From contig JAIRMK010000001.1 in NCBI GenBank assembly GCA_031258755.1, forward strand, positions 1 through 8,986: a stretch of 8,986 nucleotides of DNA. The letters run 5' to 3'. This document shows, one piece after another, positions 6,122 through 8,986 of the stretch; the stretch's first letter is position 1; every line of letters starts with the position of its first letter. The notes under the pieces are model-generated. The model saw only the letters and a program-made list of their open reading frames with translations. It did not search any database and was not told the DNA's origin. Both the position numbers and the translations under genes were made by a program. This DNA is from Prevotellaceae bacterium. GTDB taxonomy: Bacteria > Bacteroidota > Bacteroidia > Bacteroidales > UBA932.

Positions 6122-8245
6122 CTACAAATCCCTCATACAGCGGACGGATAGGCCCCAGCTTCGTGTGCGACAACCTGAGCACACGTCTTGTATGTATTTG
6201 TCACCCCATACCAAGCAGCGTGCGCAGTCACCGCCACTGTTCGCTTCCCCGCACCATAAGGACGCGCGACGGCCGCGGCCGGCAAGGTGTGCATGATTAT
6301 CGCGTTCACCGGCCGGTAGTATCCTTAGGCCGAGAGCATCGGTCCCTGGACTCCCGCCGATTATGCCTAACCAATAGGCATTTTCATCCGAGGGCCGCCC
6401 CGAGCAGACTGAGCGGCTCGCATGGTAGGCGTCACGGGCATAGCAAACGTCACGATCTCTAGCATATGGAGTAGCAATGAATTCCATCTCATTTATGATC
6501 GCACCCCACTCTTTCGCTATCGGTACATGCCAATTCTGTGGGCAGATACCATGGCCATTGTTCCCTCTGCCGGCATGACTTTCGAAATAAACTGACGGCT
6601 CGATCCATGTCGTCGTATTCCTGTTATCATCACTCCACTTCCCATCCACCATCATCGCCGTCTCCCATGAATACAACGCGCCCCACACCTCACAACTGGC
6701 CCGAGTCGATGTGCTCGTGGAGTTTCCAAATTCATCACCGCCCGGGCACCAGAAATGTCCGATTAAACTCGTTATCTGGCCTCCTGAACTTGTTGTAGGC
6801 AGATATGAATAGACCTGCCACGTCAAATCTTTTTGGTAATTCAAGTTCTGCGCCATAATCCAACGACCGCCTATCTTTACCACCCTATAGTTTTTATTAT
6901 CCCGTTCATCGGTCAGGGTCACATACGTAGAAGCGCTGTAATTGCTCGGGAAATCCGCAAACGTCCCTACCACTGCAGGCTGTGACAGAGAACAATCTGT
7001 TACGGTCAGTACCCAACTGCCATCCGAATCAACTAGCGTAGTATCACAAGTGGTTTCCTTGGCTTTTCGGGTATATGTAATGACGTCGACTGCAGCAGCA
7101 TCCGTTGTTGGCGGCGTATAATCGGCTACTGTTGCACCATTAATGGCTTGCCCATTTTTATACCACTGATAGGAAACACTACCAGGGCCGATAGCGTTTT
7201 GCTCACTGTGAATGGTAATGGGTGTGCCGCCTACCGTTACGGTTTGCCCGGCCGTGGCAATGGCGCCGGGGTAAAGGCTCAATGATGGACATACTATGGT
7301 TAATACCCAACTACCTGCAGAGGGGGTGAATGTGGTATTGCAAATATCTTTGGCATGGCGGGTGTAGGTGTGAGTTCCGGCAGCGGTGGTAGCGGATTTA
7401 GGCGGCGTATAACTTGCTGCGGTAGCACCGCTTATGGCATTGCCATTTTTGTACCACTGGTAAGTAATGGCGCCATTTTCACTGGTGGCATTTTGTGCGC
7501 TGTTAATGGTAATGGGTGTACCGCCTACCGTTACGGTTTGCCCGGACGTGGCAATGGCGCCGGGGTCAAACCCGGGGCATACTACGGTTAATACCCAACT
7601 ACCTGCAGAGGGGGTGAATGTGGTATTGCAAATATTGTCTTTGGCATGGCGGGTGTAGGTGTGAGTTCCGGCAGCGGTGGTAGCGGATTTAGGCGGCGTA
7701 TAGGTTGCGGCGGTAGCGCCGCTTATGGCATTGCCGTTTTTGTACCATTGATAGGAAATAGTGCCATTTTCACTGGTAGCATTTTGTGTGCTGTTAATGG
7801 TAATGGGTGCACCGCCTACCGTTACGGTTTGCCCGGCCGTGGCAATGGCGCCCGGGCTAAAATCAGAGCATACTACCACCAATGTCCAACTGCCGATAGA
7901 GGGCGTGAATGTGGTATTACACGCATCGTCTATGGCATGGCGGGTGTAAATAAAGGTTCCTACTGCCATAGCGTCCTTACTCGGCGGAGTATAGCCTACA
8001 GCATTTGCACCCCATATCACTTTGCCATCTTTATACCATTGATATATGATTTCCCCGCCTCCGGAAGCATCCTGTTCGCTGTGAATGGTTGTCGGCGTGC
8101 CGCCTACCGTTACGGTTTGCCCGGCGGTGGCAATGGCGCCCGGGTCGAAATCGGAGCATGGCGGGTGGTTTTCCACCTTGCAAGCGTTTATCATTACACT
8201 TGCCGCCAAGGCCATTACGGCTATTAAAAAACGTGTTGTTTTCAT
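6122..8245 (-). CDS. Surface lipoprotein with four Ig-like repeats and a C-terminal Fib_succ_major (lectin-like) domain; candidate DGR target
   Basis: A 707-residue protein. The signal peptide MKTTRFLIAVMALAASVMINAC ends at lipobox Cys22 (INAC), so it should be lipid-anchored; surface export is likely but not shown. Four Ig-like repeats of about 97 residues follow (about 30-126, 126-223, 223-319, 319-418). Each has GAIAT-GQTVTVGG, YQWYK-G-I-GA, YTPP, C(N/D)TT and GSW-L--V-C, and the paired Cys in each could form disulfides. Residues about 428-707 are a Fib_succ_major paralogous domain (TIGR02145): YVTLTDERDNKNYRVVKIGG, WIMAQNLNY, ICPQNWHVPIAKEW, LPAG and the closing GLSVRCMRD. This fold is related to C-type lectin/FGE domains used as ligand-binding tips. 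The residues before the closing motif are unusual (see the variable region). It is probably transcribed alone. Ligand unknown. Confidence 0.9.
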   Translation of the reverse strand: MKTTRFLIAVMALAASVMINACKVENHPPCSDFDPGAIATAGQTVTVGGTPTTIHSEQDASGGGEIIYQWYKDGKVIWGANAVGYTPPSKDAMAVGTFIYTRHAIDDACNTTFTPSIGSWTLVVVCSDFSPGAIATAGQTVTVGGAPITINSTQNATSENGTISYQWYKNGNAISGATAATYTPPKSATTAAGTHTYTRHAKDNICNTTFTPSAGSWVLTVVCPGFDPGAIATSGQTVTVGGTPITINSAQNATSENGAITYQWYKNGNAISGATAASYTPPKSATTAAGTHTYTRHAKDICNTTFTPSAGSWVLTIVCPSLSLYPGAIATAGQTVTVGGTPITIHSEQNAIGPGSVSYQWYKNGQAINGATVADYTPPTTDAAAVDVITYTRKAKETTCDTTLVDSDGSWVLTVTDCSLSQPAVVGTFADFPSNYSASTYVTLTDERDNKNYRVVKIGGRWIMAQNLNYQKDLTWQVYSYLPTTSSGGQITSLIGHFWCPGGDEFGNSTSTSTRASCEVWGALYSWETAMMVDGKWSDDNRNTTTWIEPSVYFESHAGRGNNGHGICPQNWHVPIAKEWGAIINEMEFIATPYARDRDVCYARDAYHASRSVCSGRPSDENAYWLGIIGGSPGTDALGLRILPAGERDNHAHLAGRGRRASLWCGEANSGGDCARCLVWGDKYIQDVCSGCRTRSWGLSVRCMRDL
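6155..6301 (-). other. Candidate DGR variable region (residues 649-697 of the lipoprotein)
   Basis: In this C-terminal segment scaffold residues of the domain are kept (LPAG-x-R just before, Gly658, Ala661, Trp664, then GLSVRCMRD). Positions that are usually Asn, Tyr or Ser in relatives carry Asp, His, Ala, Gly, Arg, Cys and Ser instead. Thirty of the 49 codons end in C or T, including runs such as GAT AAT CAT and AAC AGT GGC GGT GAC TGC. These are the outcomes expected if AAC/AAT codons of a template are randomised at both adenines. Five Cys (665, 674, 677, 689, 692) in under 30 residues is odd for a fixed domain. No template copy or reverse transcriptase is present in the window, so this is a strong suspicion rather than proof. 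Confidence 0.5.
6992..8158 (-). repeat. Four tandem Ig-domain coding repeats, about 290 bp each
   Basis: Repeat 1 spans about 7871-8158, repeat 2 7580-7870, repeat 3 7292-7579 and repeat 4 6992-7291. Repeats 2 and 3 are nearly identical in DNA over most of their length, for example both contain a long shared stretch around 7345-7410 and 7638-7700. They differ by a 3-bp indel that gives HAKDNICN versus HAKDICN. Repeats 1 and 4 are more diverged. The near-identity of the middle pair points to recent duplication or gene conversion. Confidence 0.9.
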
Positions 8246-8303
8246 AAAAAAATATTTTTAAAAATTAATAATGTTTGTATCGTTTCCGGGAAATAAAAAA
8301 TCG

Positions 8304-8311
8304 CAAACTTA
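8304..8311 (-). promoter_or_regulatory. -7 promoter box for the lipoprotein gene
   Basis: The - strand reads TAAGTTTG, an exact TAnnTTTG match, 58 bp before the ATG at 8245. No clear -33 TTTG is present, because the arm of the 121-bp inverted repeat begins only 9 bp upstream. The leader is AT-rich with no Shine-Dalgarno, as for other genes here. Confidence 0.5.
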
Positions 8312-8320
8312 ATCTGTTTA

Positions 8321-8441
8321 CTTGTGATTGAGGTTCTGGACGACCTATACTACCAAACAAAAGAATAAAGCTCACGATTACTCATGAGCGTTTCAACTTT
8401 ATTCTTGGTAGTATTGAAATTGTCCAGATCTCAATCACAAG
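8321..8441. repeat. 121-bp imperfect inverted repeat (MITE-like or structured RNA)
   Basis: The two ends fold onto each other in four stems. These are CTTGTGATTGAG (8321-8332) / CTCAATCACAAG (8430-8441), CTGGAC (8336-8341) / GTCCAG (8422-8427), ATACTACCAA (8347-8356) / TTGGTAGTAT (8405-8414) and GAATAAAG (8363-8370) / CTTTATTC (8397-8404). That gives 36 perfect pairs broken by small internal loops, with a 26-nt apex containing CTCATGAG. No open reading frame is inside. No clear target-site duplication flanks it. It lies directly upstream of the lipoprotein promoter. A small non-autonomous element, a regulatory RNA or a cis element are all possible. Confidence 0.75.
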
Positions 8442-8468
8442 ATTCAAGCTAACGCTTTTTTATGTCTT

Positions 8469-8486
8469 ATTCCCGCTTGCGGGAAT
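8469..8486. terminator. Perfect short hairpin, possible terminator between lepB and the lipoprotein gene
   Basis: ATTCCCGC-TT-GCGGGAAT is a perfect inverted repeat. On the + strand it is followed by GTGTTTTTCAGTTTTTT; on the - strand by AAGACATAAAAAAG. The T-run is on the + side, so it fits best as a + strand terminator. It also lies 84 bp after the lepB stop and may end that - strand transcript less efficiently. Confidence 0.5.
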
Positions 8487-8542
8487 GTGTTTTTCAGTTT
8501 TTTATGGTTTCATGTTAATTTATTATAAATTGCTTGGTGCGA

Positions 8543-8550
8543 CAAAGATA
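8543..8550 (-). promoter_or_regulatory. Possible additional - strand -7 box
   Basis: The - strand reads TATCTTTG, an exact TAnnTTTG match, just after the lepB stop codon. A TTTG lies 24 bp upstream, longer than the usual spacing. If used, transcription would run through the two hairpins toward the lipoprotein gene, giving a long structured leader or a small RNA. An 8-bp degenerate motif in AT-rich DNA is weak evidence. Confidence 0.3.
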
Positions 8551-8569
8551 ATTATTTTTTGTATAACAG

Positions 8570-8986
8570 TTACACAAAGCTAAACAAACGGCGCCAGCGG
8601 ATATTCTTGGGGAAGCGTTTGTTTTTGTCGAGCGACAGCCAAATCATGGCCGGCGTGCCCACAATGTGATCTTCGGGCACAAAGCCCCAGTAGCGCGAAT
8701 CCAATGAATTATGGCGGTTATCGCCCATCATGAAATAGTAATCCATCTGAAAGGTATAGCTTGCCGCCGCCACCCCATTGATGTAAATGGCGCTATCGGC
8801 TACTTTTAGCTCATTATGTTCATACACGGCAATAATTCGCTCATAAAGCGGGAGATTATCTAATGTCAAATCCACCGTAGCGCCTTTTTTGGGCACCCAC
8901 AGCGGCCCCAGGTTATCGCGCGTCCAGGCATAATTCGTAGAGAAAGGGAAGATGGATGCCGGATAATCGGGGTAATCGGGCGGATA
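8570..8986 (-). CDS. lepB: Signal peptidase I, C-terminal part (5' end outside window)
   Basis: The frame is open from the right edge to the TAA at 8570-8572; 138 residues are visible. They match the C-terminal half of Bacteroidota signal peptidase I (family S26), the membrane-bound enzyme that removes signal peptides from exported proteins. In visible numbering, TRDNLGPLWVPKKGATVDL (22-40) is the strongly conserved segment, and MMGDNRHNSLDSRYWGFVP (86-104) covers boxes D and E with the GDN-x-x-NS-DSR signature. The catalytic Ser and Lys lie upstream, outside the window. A GTG at 8896 is an internal Val codon, not the start, because conserved sequence continues upstream of it. The enzyme does not process the lipidated neighbour, which needs signal peptidase II, so adjacency probably carries no functional meaning. 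Confidence 0.95.
   Translation of the reverse strand, partial: YPPDYPDYPASIFPFSTNYAWTRDNLGPLWVPKKGATVDLTLDNLPLYERIIAVYEHNELKVADSAIYINGVAAASYTFQMDYYFMMGDNRHNSLDSRYWGFVPEDHIVGTPAMIWLSLDKNKRFPKNIRWRRLFSFV

Noticed and set aside
6992..8158. Regular tandem repeats that might suggest a CRISPR array.
   Set aside because: The unit is about 290 bp, in frame, and codes for Ig-like domains; there are no spacers.
7355..8227. Open frames on the + strand across the Ig repeats, with Gly-rich repetitive translations.
   Set aside because: They are antisense shadows of the repeated lipoprotein coding sequence.
8246..8569. A DGR template repeat or reverse transcriptase close to the lipoprotein gene.
   Set aside because: I looked in this intergenic stretch and in 5978-6121 for a near-copy of the variable segment or an RT reading frame and found none.

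Overview
The window reads as a piece of a Bacteroidales (phylum Bacteroidota) chromosome. The evidence is the TAnnTTTG-type -7 promoter boxes, the lack of clear Shine-Dalgarno sequences, the Bacteroidota-type YgiQ, the long HU-related protein, the LepB with its characteristic 'PLWVPKKGATV' and 'MMGDNRHNSLDSRYWGF' segments, and a surface lipoprotein with a Fibrobacter-type major paralogous domain. Core genes are moderately GC-rich. Two genes in the middle are clearly AT-rich.

Layout, left to right. On the + strand, 1-798 is the 3' part of a D-2-hydroxyacid dehydrogenase. It overlaps a YgiQ-family radical SAM gene (776-2491), which appears to start at TTG. All other genes are on the - strand. 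At 2530-3852 is an AAA_14/DUF4143 ATPase, with a Bacteroidota -7 box and a CRP-like palindrome between promoter and start codon. At 4033-4407 is an HU-related DNA-binding protein with its own promoter and a strong hairpin terminator. A GC-rich, inverted-repeat-rich non-coding element lies at 4498-4633. Two AT-rich accessory genes follow: an unrecognised protein (4635-5069) and a putative PD-(D/E)XK nuclease-like protein (5309-5977). They are bracketed by copies of a GAGTTAAG/CTTAACTC repeat that is also present after ygiQ. Next is a 707-residue lipoprotein (6122-8245) with four tandem Ig-like repeats and a C-terminal Fib_succ_major (C-type-lectin-like) domain. Its upstream region holds a 121-bp imperfect inverted repeat and a small perfect hairpin. 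The window ends inside lepB (signal peptidase I, 8570-8986).

The most interesting signal is the end of the lipoprotein. Where this domain family normally has Asn/Tyr/Ser-rich positions, the sequence carries Asp, His, Gly, Arg, Cys, Ser and Ala, mostly from NNY codons, while the scaffold residues (LPAG-R, W, G-SVRC-RD) are kept. A hairpin lies about 20 bp after the stop codon. This is the architecture of a diversity-generating retroelement (DGR) target: a surface-anchored stalk of Ig repeats with a lectin-fold tip that is diversified at adenine positions. No reverse transcriptase or template repeat lies in the window, so they would have to be elsewhere, or the locus is a relic. This is an inference from one sequence and needs the template to be proven.

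The genes do not form one pathway. The left pair is metabolic/RNA-modification housekeeping of uncertain linkage, the middle is accessory, and the right pair is cell-surface display and secretion.
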